From Clostridium cuniculi (GTDB taxonomy: Bacteria > Bacillota > Clostridia > Clostridiales > Clostridiaceae), in NCBI RefSeq assembly GCF_004353185.1, contig NZ_SMUS01000010.1, positions 1-64,000 on the forward strand: a stretch of DNA of 64,000 bases. Reading direction: 5' to 3'. The translations under genes and the position numbers were made by a program. Positions 26,533 to 34,632 of the stretch are shown here, piece after piece. Numbering within the stretch: position 1 is the first letter of the stretch; each line of letters begins with the position of its first letter. The notes under the pieces were generated by a model. The model made no database searches, had not been told where the DNA came from, and saw nothing but the letters and a program-made list of their open reading frames with translations.

Positions 26533-27210
26533 TTAATCCTTTAGTCTCCTCTCTAATACTTCAGCCAACTTTGAAAATGGAAAACAAATGACAAAATACA
26601 TTACAAATATTGTTCCATATACCCAAAGAGCTGCATCTGGTGTAGTATACCTATTTGCATCTATTATTTGCTTACCAACTTTAACAACTTCAACTACACC
26701 TATAAGTACTACTAAAGAAGTTGTCTTAATCATTCTTGTTAATAAATTTACTGCTGATGGAATTAATCTTCTAATAGTTTGAGGTATAATAATATGTGTA
26801 AACACTTGTAACTTTGTCATTGCAAGTGCAAACCCACTTTCATATTGATGACTTGGTACTGAAATAAGTGCACTTCTTACTAAATCCCCCATTTCTGCTG
26901 TTCCCCAAAATGTAAATACTATTATTGCAGCTAACTCTCCCGAAAAATTTATACCCATATGTTTTGCAGCTCCAAAATACACTAAAAATAACAATACAAG
27001 TTGTGGCATTATTCTTACAACCTCAAGATATATTCTACAAACAGCTTTAATAATCTTATTTTTGCTAGTCATTATTATCCCTAATAAAATTCCTAGTACT
27101 ATTGAAAATATCATTGCAATTAAAGCTATTCTTAATGATACCCATATACCTTGGCACAACCTTAAGAAATTATTACCTTGAAATAGCACTCTGATCCCCA
27201 AATCCTGCAT
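26533..27210 (-). CDS. Amino-acid ABC transporter permease (second)
   Basis: A 225-residue HisM/GlnP-family permease with five membrane helices. The cytoplasmic EAA-like loop is [29 protein letters not shown]. Its start (GGAGGG upstream) lies 38 bp inside the preceding permease gene. It forms a heterodimer with the other permease. Confidence 0.93.
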   Translation of the reverse strand: MQDLGIRVLFQGNNFLRLCQGIWVSLRIALIAMIFSIVLGILLGIIMTSKNKIIKAVCRIYLEVVRIMPQLVLLFLVYFGAAKHMGINFSGELAAIIVFTFWGTAEMGDLVRSALISVPSHQYESGFALAMTKLQVFTHIIIPQTIRRLIPSAVNLLTRMIKTTSLVVLIGVVEVVKVGKQIIDANRYTTPDAALWVYGTIFVMYFVICFPFSKLAEVLERRLKD

Positions 27211-27850
27211 AGCGAACCCTCCTTTCTATGAATGTACAAATTATAGAAACAGGAAGCAAAATAAGTAAATATGCTATAACTAACATTAATAATGCTTCAT
27301 CAGTTTTATAATAAATTCCAATCAAGTCTTTAGCTACAAACATTAAATCTGCTAAAGCAACAGCACTAAATACTGAAGTTTCCTTAATTAAAAAAATAAT
27401 ATTTGCACATAAAACTGGAACTGAAGTTTCAAATGCTTGTGGTAATGTAATATGCCAAAACACCTGAGATTTTGTCATTCCTAAACTTAATGCTGACTCA
27501 TGCTGTACTTGTGATACATTTTCAATTCCTGAACGAAATGCTTCTGCCATATAACTTCCACCTAAGAAGGCTAGTCCTATAATTCCACAAGTTTCTGAAC
27601 TTAATACGATTCCTAACTTTGGTAATCCAAAGTACAAGAAAAATAATTGAATTAATAATGGTGTATTTCTTGATAGCTCAATATATATTGATACTATAGT
27701 TTTTAAAACTGGTATTTTCATAGTCTTAATTAAACTACATATAATTCCAATAATTAATGATAATACTATTCCTATGGCTGCAATCCTAATAGTTAAAATT
27801 CCAGCTTCAATATATAAATGATAATGTGTCTGAATAAAATTAATATCCAA
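27173..27850 (-). CDS. Amino-acid ABC transporter permease (first), TTG start
   Basis: A 225-residue permease, equal in length to its partner. It has the EAA-like loop HESALSLGMTKSQVFWHITL. The frame is open to an ATG at 27952, but the TTG at 27850 has a very strong GGGGGAGGGGC site and gives the family-typical start DINFIQTHYHLY. The ATG at 27952 overlaps the leader ORF stop (TAATG), so a coupled longer form is possible but less likely. First structural gene of the operon; the leader carries an attenuator. Confidence 0.88.
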   Translation of the reverse strand: MDINFIQTHYHLYIEAGILTIRIAAIGIVLSLIIGIICSLIKTMKIPVLKTIVSIYIELSRNTPLLIQLFFLYFGLPKLGIVLSSETCGIIGLAFLGGSYMAEAFRSGIENVSQVQHESALSLGMTKSQVFWHITLPQAFETSVPVLCANIIFLIKETSVFSAVALADLMFVAKDLIGIYYKTDEALLMLVIAYLLILLPVSIICTFIERRVRYAGFGDQSAISR

Positions 27851-27880
27851 TTTGCCCCTCCCCCAATTAATAATCTTATT

Positions 27881-27928
27881 AAAAATATATAAAAAAGACA
27901 GATAAATAACTTTTATGCATCTACCTTT
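27881..27928 (-). terminator. Attenuator hairpin in the ABC importer leader
   Basis: AAAGGTAGAT and ATCTGTCTTT (complements of 27919-27928 and 27894-27903) form a 10-bp stem with two G-U pairs, followed by a U-rich tract. It lies between the Cys-rich leader ORF and the first permease gene, the position of a transcription attenuator. Confidence 0.6.
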
Positions 27929-27951
27929 CCTTAATATCTTATAAAAATCCA

Positions 27952-28086
27952 TTAAGATTTACATATGAAAATACGTATAGAAACTAACTGTATATATATA
28001 TACATACATCTCGAGCAACACATCATAATATTATGATTATATAATTTATTATTTTCTCTATGATTTTGTTCATTGCATTTTATCAT
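27952..28086 (-). CDS. Cys-rich leader peptide upstream of the importer
   Basis: A 44-residue ORF with a good ribosome site (GAAGGGGAATTAATT then ATG). Five Cys codons occur (residues 4, 23, 24, 27, 42), including MMCCSRCMY, far above normal for this genome. It sits after a consensus promoter and before a terminator-like hairpin, so it looks like a leader peptide whose translation senses cysteine supply. No homology recognised; inferred from arrangement. Confidence 0.5.
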   Translation of the reverse strand: MIKCNEQNHRENNKLYNHNIMMCCSRCMYIYIQLVSIRIFICKS

Positions 28087-28140
28087 AATTAATTCCCCTT
28101 CACGTTAATCATAAACTTTTCCTACTTTTCCGATAAGAAT

Positions 28141-28169
28141 ACTATAATATTATTTCTTTTAATTGTCAA
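28141..28169 (-). promoter_or_regulatory. Promoter of the ABC importer operon
   Basis: On the minus strand TTGACA (28164-28169) and TATAGT (28141-28146) with a 17-bp spacer, near consensus. It gives a leader of about 285 bases before the permease gene. Confidence 0.8.
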
Positions 28170-28213
28170 CAATTTTTTACTAGAATTCCTTTTAATGGTT
28201 GTTAGGTTTAAAA

Positions 28214-28245
28214 AACAAAAAAACACTAGAGAATGAACTCTAGTG
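28214..28245 (-). terminator. Terminator after the old-yellow-enzyme remnant
   Basis: CACTAGAG (28224-28231) and CTCTAGTG (28238-28245) pair, followed on the minus strand by TTTTTTTGTTTTTT. Confidence 0.85.
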
Positions 28246-28260
28246 TATATATAATGTTAG

Positions 28261-28740
28261 TTATCTTAAGCTTTCAATGGCTCTCTTTGCCCATAATGAA
28301 TCTTTTAATATAGCTCGTCCAACTCCTATAAGATCTGCTTTTCCTAAATGTAGTAACTCTTCTGCAATATTAACTTCTGTTATACCTCCAGTTAAAATTA
28401 CAGGAATTGAAATATTCTTCTTTATAGCTTCTGTAACATTAGCAAAGTATCCTTGTTCTTTAACTCCTGGAATTGTATATCCTTGTAATCCTCCTGAAAT
28501 ATCAAGTATATCCACCCCAGCTTCTTTGAATGCTATAGCTGCTTCTACAGCATCATCTATAGTATTTCCTCCATCAACATAATCACAGGCTCCAAGTCTA
28601 AGAAGTATAGGGAAATCTTCACCTACCTCCTCTCTAACTGCTTTTATTATTTCTAAATGTAATTTTATTCTTCCTAATAAGTTTCCACCATACTCATCAC
28701 TTCTCTTGTTTGTTATAGGTGAATAAAATTCATTTAATTT
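28261..28740 (-). pseudogene. 5'-truncated old yellow enzyme (NADH:flavin oxidoreductase) remnant
   Basis: The frame from about 28740 reads LNEFYSPITNKRSDEYGGN, then FPILLRLGACDYVDGG, DILDISGGLQGY, IPVILTGGI and LIGVGRAILKDSLWA, the C-terminal half of an OYE-type barrel. Full-length family members have about 170 more N-terminal residues. Here the similarity stops abruptly and an in-frame TAA lies about nine codons further up, with no start or ribosome site. The terminator behind it is intact. It is a remnant unless an internal ATG is used, which would give only 84 residues. Confidence 0.8.
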
Positions 28741-28786
28741 ATTATTTAAAAATATTTAACTAAATTTTTAAATATATTTGTTTGAT

Positions 28787-28827
28787 TGAGAATAATTATT
28801 GATTTCAATATTTTTTTGCTATATAAT
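28787..28827 (+). promoter_or_regulatory. Promoter with overlapping Fur-like box
   Basis: TTGATT (28799-28804) and TATAAT (28822-28827) have a 17-bp spacer. TGAGAATAATTATTG (28787-28801) resembles the 7-1-7 Fur box and overlaps the minus 35. It precedes the ferric-reductase-like gene. Confidence 0.55.
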
Positions 28828-28896
28828 CTTAATGGTTGCAACTTGAATTTTCTGGTAATATCCAGAATAAATATATTAAATTATTAGGAGGTCATT

Positions 28897-29601
28897 ATGA
28901 ATTTTTTAATTTCTATTATTTTAACAATTGTTATTATTTCTATAGGTCGTAATTTCATAAAAACCCACTCAAAACTTTGTTATATACTATCAGCAATTAT
29001 ATCAATAGCACTAATTATTGCTTCATATAGTGGAATTCTTTCAAATGTATCACCTTTTGTTAAAGCTCATATATTACCTATATTCACAAAAAGCGCCTTT
29101 GCAACATCACTATTTGTAGTAGTTATGTATACAGGTGCTTTAAAAAATGGAAGTAAGCTAATGAAAATTTTAATGCCAATTAGAGCTGAATTATCTATTA
29201 TAGCAAGTATTCTTACTCTTGCTCATAATATTATTTTTGGTAAATATCATTTTGTAACATTATTTACAAATCCTAAATCAATGTCTCTTAATATGCTTCT
29301 AGCTGCAATTATAAGTGTAGTTTTAATTGCTATTATGCTTCCACTTATGATTACATCTTTCCCAAGTATAAGAAAGAAAATGAAATATAAATCTTGGAAA
29401 AAGCTTCAAAGACTTGCTTATGTTTTTTATGGCTTAATTTATCTACATATAATGCTTATAATGGTTCCAGTAGCTAAAACTGGTAATGCACAATATATAC
29501 TAAATGTTTTAATTTATAGTTTAGTATTTTTAATTTATGCTGTAATACGTATTAATAAAGCTTTAAATAAAAAATCATCAACTAAATTTCAAACTGTATA
29601 A
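28897..29601 (+). CDS. Ferric-reductase-like transmembrane (MsrQ/YedZ-type) protein
   Basis: A 234-residue protein with about seven membrane segments. Possible haem-ligand His residues occur in LTLAHNIIF and in YGLIYLHIMLI, the latter within the SWKKLQRLAYVFYG stretch typical of FRD-domain proteins. No flavin or NAD domain is fused, so it would need a partner. GGAGG precedes the start. A Fur-like box overlaps its promoter, fitting a role in iron or redox at the membrane. Substrate unknown. Monocistronic. Confidence 0.8.
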   Translation: MNFLISIILTIVIISIGRNFIKTHSKLCYILSAIISIALIIASYSGILSNVSPFVKAHILPIFTKSAFATSLFVVVMYTGALKNGSKLMKILMPIRAELSIIASILTLAHNIIFGKYHFVTLFTNPKSMSLNMLLAAIISVVLIAIMLPLMITSFPSIRKKMKYKSWKKLQRLAYVFYGLIYLHIMLIMVPVAKTGNAQYILNVLIYSLVFLIYAVIRINKALNKKSSTKFQTV

Positions 29602-29604
29602 ATA

Positions 29605-29650
29605 AAATACCCCCATTTAAGTATGACTCTTAAATGGGGGTATTTTATTA
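29605..29650. terminator. Strong bidirectional terminator
   Basis: Perfect 17-bp arms AAATACCCCCATTTAAG (29605-29621) and CTTAAATGGGGGTATTT (29629-29645), with T-rich tail on the plus strand. It lies between convergent genes. Confidence 0.92.
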
Positions 29651-29679
29651 TTAATATAATTTTCTTTCATAGCTTAATT

Positions 29680-30768
29680 CTATTTATTTTTAGAATATTC
29701 ATCTGTATCTAAAATTGCTTTAATAAAGTTTTCTTCTGTTACTTCATACGGAGCACAATACCATTCTGTTACTCCATTCATTTTACGAACCATCTTTTCA
29801 ACATCTTCTTTCTTAACATCAATATCATCTAAAGATGTTGGAAGACCAATACTCTTATTAAAGTTATAAATTATATCACGCTTTTCAAATTGTTTATCAT
29901 AAGTTAATAAACATAAAACTCCAAAAGCTACTATTTCTCCATGAAGATGACTAGCACATGCTGGTACAACTGTTGAACCATAATAAACACAATGAGCTAA
30001 ACTACTATTATAATAATACTTTTCAGCATCACTAGTTAAATTTGATACTAAACCTGTACTTATAATAATATCTAAAGCTATTTGCTCTAATTCATATGAT
30101 GTAGTATTATTTCTACAATCCTCTAAAGCTTTAGCTGAAAAATTTAATAATGGTTCATCACAAGCACGACTTAATTGAGCCCCTAATAAAGGTGTATGTG
30201 AAAGGTTGTTTCCCCTTGTTGCAAGTAATACTTCAGATTCTTTTGATAATGCATCTCCAATACCTGCCCATAAGAAATTATCTGGTGCTTCTGCTATTAT
30301 TCTTGTATTAATAAAAGTATGAACTGCTGGTTCACTTGGATAATAATAATCTCTAAAAGTATCATCAGCATTGTACATTACTGCAATAGCAGTACATGCT
30401 GCACAGTTAGATGCTATTGTAGGAAATGAAAACATTGGTTTATCCAACTTATCTGCTACAACTTTACATGTATCAATAGCCCTTCCTCCACCTACTGCAA
30501 ATATACAATCAGCTTCTTTAACTTTTGTATTATTTAATAAAGTATCTACATTTTCATATGAAGCATTTCCTCCATACCAAATGAAATCTAACACTTCTAT
30601 ATTAGATCCATTTATTCCTTCTAAAATGTCACTTTTTGCTTTAGCTATAGCTGTTTGTCCACCAATAACTACTACCTTTTTACCATATCTTCTTGTAACG
30701 TATGGTATCTTTTTATAAGAATCACTTCCTATACTATAACTTGGTAAAAATACACTATAATTTGTCAT
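29680..30768 (-). CDS. GldA-family iron-containing alcohol/glycerol dehydrogenase-like oxidoreductase
   Basis: A 362-residue protein with a Rossmann-type half (VVVIGGQTA, FAVGGGRAIDTCK) and TIASNCAACTAIAVMY in place of the usual PTxxgtGsE nucleotide segment. The metal-binding half has WAGIGDALSKESE and an HLHGEIVAFG segment. Asp and two His expected for the metal are present. The substrate is not certain: glycerol or a related hydroxy compound. The in-frame TTG at 30783 is less likely than the ATG at 30768, which has GGGGCG upstream. Cytoplasmic. Confidence 0.8.
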   Translation of the reverse strand: MTNYSVFLPSYSIGSDSYKKIPYVTRRYGKKVVVIGGQTAIAKAKSDILEGINGSNIEVLDFIWYGGNASYENVDTLLNNTKVKEADCIFAVGGGRAIDTCKVVADKLDKPMFSFPTIASNCAACTAIAVMYNADDTFRDYYYPSEPAVHTFINTRIIAEAPDNFLWAGIGDALSKESEVLLATRGNNLSHTPLLGAQLSRACDEPLLNFSAKALEDCRNNTTSYELEQIALDIIISTGLVSNLTSDAEKYYYNSSLAHCVYYGSTVVPACASHLHGEIVAFGVLCLLTYDKQFEKRDIIYNFNKSIGLPTSLDDIDVKKEDVEKMVRKMNGVTEWYCAPYEVTEENFIKAILDTDEYSKNK

Positions 30769-30839
30769 AATAATTCGCCCCAATCTTTTTTTATGTTATA
30801 TCCATTATAATACTATTACCCCTTTATTTGCAAAATAAA

Positions 30840-30877
30840 AAGTAGAATTTATATCAATTATGGTATAAATCCTACTT
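30840..30877 (-). terminator. Terminator of the MIF-like gene
   Basis: AAGTAGAATTTATA (30840-30853) pairs with TATAAATCCTACTT (30864-30877) with one mismatch, and TTTATTTTGC follows on the minus strand. Confidence 0.75.
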
Positions 30878-30898
30878 CTAATTTTAATTTATATAGTT

Positions 30899-31243
30899 TT
30901 AAAAATTGAAACCATTAAATCCCCAGTTGTCTACTTCTTCATATTTAACATATATGCAATCTTGAGGTATATTAAGCTCTTTTTCATATAAATTACAAAT
31001 ATCTTTAGTTATCATTTCTAAATATTTTTTATCAGCTTTTCCAAATATTTTTACTTCAACAAAAGCTCCATATTGAAGTTCTTCACCTCTAAAATATAAT
31101 GAATACTCATCTTCAAATCCTATCATAAGGTAATTTTCGCTTTTTCCAGGTATGTTTGTTATTATTTTTCCTAACTCTGATTTAATTAAATCTTTCTTTT
31201 CTTTAGTTAATTTAGTTGTTATTTTTGAATTAATAAATGGCAT
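30899..31243 (-). CDS. MIF-like tautomerase family protein
   Basis: A 114-residue protein of normal MIF length. It begins MPFINSKI, so the catalytic Pro would be exposed after Met removal; ENYLMIGFED, FVEVKIFGK and a C-terminal VKYEEVDNWGFNG match the macrophage migration inhibitory factor fold. Bacterial members can tautomerise phenylpyruvate. Monocistronic. Confidence 0.85.
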   Translation of the reverse strand: MPFINSKITTKLTKEKKDLIKSELGKIITNIPGKSENYLMIGFEDEYSLYFRGEELQYGAFVEVKIFGKADKKYLEMITKDICNLYEKELNIPQDCIYVKYEEVDNWGFNGFNF

Positions 31244-31394
31244 AATAATTAACCTACTTTCTCAATTTATTTCACTTTATAAATATTATACTTTAATTAT
31301 ATCCACATTACCAACATTTACTATGCCAACATATTATTAATAACTTCTTTTGCAATACTACTTTTCTAATAATTCTAAAAAATAATTTTAAATT

Positions 31395-32537
31395 CTATTC
31401 CACACTTGTTTCTTTATTAATAATATCCCAAAACTCTTGTTCAGTAATTATTTCTATTCCAAGTTGCTTAGCTTTTTCTAATTTGCTCTTACCTGCCTCT
31501 TCACCTATAACAAGGATATTTGTTTTACCACTTATACTAGTTGGGGATTCTGCTCCATACCTTATAGCTGTTGCTCTCATTTCTCCCCTACTTTTAGACA
31601 TATCACCAGTAAAAACTATCTTCTTTTTACCAAATATATCTTTTATTAAATTATTTTTAGCAAACTCAATCATTTCCTTTTCTTCTGCAATCTTTTCCTT
31701 ATCCTTTGCAAACTTTCTAAACTTATTAGATTTTGCTGAACTTTCACTATCACTCTTAATTGCTTTATTATCCTTCTTTACAGTTGAGCTTGATGTTGGT
31801 GTAGTTAAAGTTGACCATCTTTCTGGTTTTATAACCTTTAATAACTCTAATAAGTCTAAAACATCTTGTAATGCATTATGAGCCTGTCCTTTTTTAATAT
31901 TGTAATGCTCTAATAAATTAACTAATTTATATGATGGTAAAACTTCCTTTTGCTTTATTGTATTCATACTACAATAAAACTCCTGTTTATATTCAACCCA
32001 TCCCCAATATCTTAAAAAGTTTCTATCAAAACTTGCATTATGAGCTACTAAAGGATATTTATATTTTTTAATTAATGCCTTAAACTTTTTCTTAAGTTCT
32101 TCATTTTCTTCAATAGCTTCTAATCCATCCCCATATCCATTTTTATATTTTTCTTCATCAGTGATTACTGCTAAATGTAAAGTATCTATTACTCTATAAT
32201 CTTCAACAACAACTGCTGCAACTTCTCTAATTCCATCAGCAGGATTAAAGCTTCTTGGTGTTTCTATATCTACAATAATAAATCTTTCTTTTTTCTGCAT
32301 ATCTAATAAGTAATCTGGATGTATGCTATGTAGTTCTCCATTTATATCTAATATTATTTCATTGTTATCAACTATTCCAACAACATCACATTCTACAGCA
32401 TCTTTTGTGTATGCTCCCTTATAATATAGATCTTTAATTTCACTAGCCTTTGGGCTTATTATTTTTAGTTCTTTTAATATTTCTATTTTTTCTTCTTGTG
32501 ACTCAAATTTTCTACACTTTCTCTTTGGATTTATCAT
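31395..32537 (-). CDS. DnaQ-like DEDDh exonuclease with C-terminal BRCT domain
   Basis: A 380-residue protein. Residues 1-80 are a small N-terminal module (DIETP motif near residue 88 opens the nuclease). Exonuclease motifs: IVDIETPRS, LVAHNASFDRNFLRYW and QAHNALQDVLDLLELL, giving the DEDD/His set. A Lys/Ser-rich linker follows, then a BRCT domain near residues 290-375 (KKIVFTGDMSKSRGEM, ISGKTNILVIGEEAGKSK). This architecture suggests a DNA-repair or single-strand-trimming exonuclease. Monocistronic. Confidence 0.88.
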   Translation of the reverse strand: MINPKRKCRKFESQEEKIEILKELKIISPKASEIKDLYYKGAYTKDAVECDVVGIVDNNEIILDINGELHSIHPDYLLDMQKKERFIIVDIETPRSFNPADGIREVAAVVVEDYRVIDTLHLAVITDEEKYKNGYGDGLEAIEENEELKKKFKALIKKYKYPLVAHNASFDRNFLRYWGWVEYKQEFYCSMNTIKQKEVLPSYKLVNLLEHYNIKKGQAHNALQDVLDLLELLKVIKPERWSTLTTPTSSSTVKKDNKAIKSDSESSAKSNKFRKFAKDKEKIAEEKEMIEFAKNNLIKDIFGKKKIVFTGDMSKSRGEMRATAIRYGAESPTSISGKTNILVIGEEAGKSKLEKAKQLGIEIITEQEFWDIINKETSVE

Positions 32538-32695
32538 ATTTATACCTCTATCCTATTTTTATATTTATTTATAAATTTATTTGAATTTTCAATAGCTTGA
32601 ATATACTAACTTTAATTTAATATCTAACAATATTTTAAACTATTTTTATCTATTCGTTAATATAAATAAACTTAATAAATTCACTTACAAAACTT

Positions 32696-32746
32696 AAAGG
32701 TAGTAATAAGATCTATTTTTCACACTTCTTATTACTACCTTTTATT
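32696..32746. terminator. Terminator of the DUF1659/DUF2922 operon
   Basis: Perfect arms AAAGGTAGTAATAAGA (32696-32711) and TCTTATTACTACCTTT (32727-32742) with T-rich flanks on the plus side; on the minus strand AAGTTTTG follows. Confidence 0.8.
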
Positions 32747-32765
32747 ATAAAACTATATTAAATTA

Positions 32766-32981
32766 TTAAACAGTAAACTTAGTAACTTGTCTTTCTGTTA
32801 CTTGAGCTGAATATTTAGAAACCAACATTCCCTTACTATTTTCAAAAATGTTATTTTCAATTAAGCTATCCATTAAAACTTGAACCTCTTCATTTGTTAT
32901 TCCAGCCTTAACATCTGAAATAGAAATGTTTGATTTTTCTCCTGTTTCAGTTAAAAATGTCATTGTTAATGTATACTCCAT
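32766..32981 (-). CDS. DUF2922 protein
   Basis: A 71-residue protein with the DUF2922 pattern: LTMTFLTETGEKSNISISD, then EVQVLMDSLIENNIF. In Firmicutes it regularly follows a DUF1659 gene, as here (22-bp gap). Function unknown. The start has GGGGG upstream. Confidence 0.85.
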   Translation of the reverse strand: MEYTLTMTFLTETGEKSNISISDVKAGITNEEVQVLMDSLIENNIFENSKGMLVSKYSAQVTERQVTKFTV

Positions 32982-33002
32982 AATTAATAACCCCCATTTT
33001 TA

Positions 33003-33221
33003 TTATTCTTCAATTTGAGATAATTCAGTTAAATAAAAATTTCTAGTGTTTGCACTAAGTAAATCTGCTACTAATGAAGCAACTGCTTGAACTTTTGCAA
33101 GTTCTACATTTGGTACTAATTTACCTATCTTCTTTTTTGTAAAGGTTGGATTTCCATCCTTGTCAATTGCTGATTGTACTTCAATTGATAATACTGTACT
33201 TTCTAAAGCTTTGTTTGCCAT
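33003..33221 (-). CDS. DUF1659 protein
   Basis: A 72-residue protein: SIEVQSAIDKDGNPTFTKKK, then AKVQAVASLVADLLS, the DUF1659 pattern. It forms a two-gene unit with DUF2922 behind it. The ATG after GGGGGA (MANKALES) is chosen rather than the in-frame codon five positions earlier. Function unknown. Confidence 0.85.
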   Translation of the reverse strand: MANKALESTVLSIEVQSAIDKDGNPTFTKKKIGKLVPNVELAKVQAVASLVADLLSANTRNFYLTELSQIEE

Positions 33222-33481
33222 AATAAATTCCCCCATTCATTTATTTTTTTACTTTACACTTAAGATATATACAGTAAGGAGGATTTTTTACAGATTATAA
33301 AATAAATATTTTAAAAAAATTACTATTATGACATTTGATAGCATATATTCAAATTTAAGATTATAAGGCATCTCTTATTGTCTAAAGGCTTAATATAACA
33401 TAATATGATTTTGACTTTATATTATTATCAAGTTATACTTAATTTACAAGTTAAGCAACTTAAGCTTATAAAACATAATAT

Positions 33482-33557
33482 CGCGGGGTGGAGCAGTTGG
33501 CAGCTCGTTGGGCTCATAACCCAAAGGTCGTAGGTTCAAGTCCTGCCCCCGCAACCA
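33482..33557 (+). tRNA. tRNA-fMet (initiator), anticodon CAT
   Basis: A complete 76-base cloverleaf including encoded CCA (33555-33557). Acceptor GCGGGG pairs with CCCCGC, with the C1/A72 mismatch of initiators. The anticodon loop CTCATAA sits on a GGG/CCC stem, another initiator hallmark. GGTTCAAGTCC is the T arm. It stands alone, at the left edge of the accessory region. Confidence 0.95.
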
Positions 33558-33558
33558 A

Positions 33559-33594
33559 AAATAAATCTTATATTTTTATAGGATTTATTTTTTT
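33559..33594 (+). terminator. tRNA terminator
   Basis: AAATAAATCTTATA pairs with TATAGGATTTATTT (one G-U) and TTTTTTTG follows. It closes the tRNA transcript. Confidence 0.85.
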
Positions 33595-33728
33595 GCATAA
33601 ATTAAAATTACTACTGGATTTTAATATGCAAGAATATTAAATAATGAGAAGAAAATAGGCATTTTAATCATTTTGAGATACTCATATAAACTATATTAAA
33701 ATTTAAATATGATAAGAGTCAATTTTGA

Positions 33729-33836
33729 TATGGTAAATATATATATTCTAAAGAGCAACTATCTGAAATGAAAGAATTTTTCACTTCAAATATAAAAGAA
33801 GTATTTCCAAATATCATAATAAACTATGTAATTTAA
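33729..33836 (+). other. Possible gene remnant in the 33.6-34.0 kb gap
   Basis: The stretch 33595-34011 has no intact gene. One open segment reads YGKYIYSKEQLSEMKEFFTS and ends IIINYVI before a stop. It has no start codon with a ribosome site and looks like the tail of a protein, so it may be a decayed gene. No family recognised. The rest of the gap is AT-rich without visible structure. Confidence 0.25.
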
Positions 33837-34011
33837 TTATAATAATATATTATTATAGTAAAAATTTATATTTCTAAAAATATAATGTCTTTTATTTGGC
33901 TCTGTAATTTAAACAGAGCTATTTAATTAAAATTGTATTTATCATTAACTCTTTTATAATTTTTGTTTAAGTTTTTATTTTAATTAACAATAAAAAATTA
34001 ACGATAAATAA

Positions 34012-34039
34012 AAATGAACACTCCAAACTGAAGTGCTCA
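34012..34039 (-). terminator. Terminator of the gene at 34048
   Basis: TGAACACT (34015-34022) with AGTGCTCA (34032-34039), one G-U pair, followed on the minus strand by TTTTTATTTATCG. Confidence 0.75.
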
Positions 34040-34047
34040 TATAATCC

Positions 34048-34431
34048 TTATCTATAAAATACAGCTGTAATCATAAAATTAGTGCCATACTTTTCATTTT
34101 CTATAATTCCACTATCTCCCCATTTACCAAAACCTGCTTTAACTGCTAAAGGTCTTAGATCTCCATAGATAGAAAATACACCTTTAGACCATACTTTTTT
34201 ATATCCATATCTTTTAACAAGCCTTTTAATTTCTTTTAAATTTTTATTTGCTATACTTTTAACCTTAAATATATCCTTAGAAACTTTAAAAAACTTTTTA
34301 TAAAATAAAGTACTATCACAATAATGAGCGAATATTAAACAATTAGTATTATTACTTATTTTTATATTGCCTTTAAGAATTACATTGTTACTCTCAGCTA
34401 TTTTATATGCCTCATTAATTAAAAAATTCAT
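34048..34431 (-). CDS. Short QueG-like (epoxyqueuosine reductase-like) protein without Fe-S domain
   Basis: A 127-residue protein. The late segment LRPLAVKAGFGKWGDSGII and its continuation to NEKYGTNF resemble the substrate-side half of QueG/reductive-dehalogenase-like proteins, where a 4Fe-4S ferredoxin domain normally follows. Here the protein stops just after that segment, and no CxxCxxCxxxC motif follows. It may be a truncated gene or a true short variant. A terminator lies just behind it, so the end is normal-looking. Similarity is weak. Confidence 0.45.
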   Translation of the reverse strand: MNFLINEAYKIAESNNVILKGNIKISNNTNCLIFAHYCDSTLFYKKFFKVSKDIFKVKSIANKNLKEIKRLVKRYGYKKVWSKGVFSIYGDLRPLAVKAGFGKWGDSGIIENEKYGTNFMITAVFYR

Positions 34432-34579
34432 ATTTATCTCTCCAGATTAAACATATTTTCTTTTATTATTTACATTTCTTAACTGTTATATGTATACATT
34501 ACTAATACTCTGCTTTCTAAAACTTTGTTTGTAATAATAAACTTTCTCATTTCATTTTTATTTTTTTACATAAATATTT

Positions 34580-34623
34580 AAGGATATATAATGATTCTTT
34601 CTAGCAATCACTATATACCCTTT
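34580..34623 (-). terminator. Probable terminator of the flavodoxin-like gene
   Basis: AAGGATATATAATGATT (34580-34596) pairs imperfectly with AATCACTATATACCCTT. The tail AAATATTTATG is only moderately T-rich. Confidence 0.5.
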
Positions 34624-34632
34624 CTTATACGC

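Noticed and set aside
27952-28140. A T-box riboswitch in the ABC importer leader
   Set aside because: The conserved T-box segment (GGGTGGnACCGCG type) is absent; the leader ORF plus hairpin explains the long leader better.
33482-33557. The tRNA-fMet gene as attachment site of an integrated element
   Set aside because: No second copy of the tRNA 3' end and no integrase gene was seen in the window.
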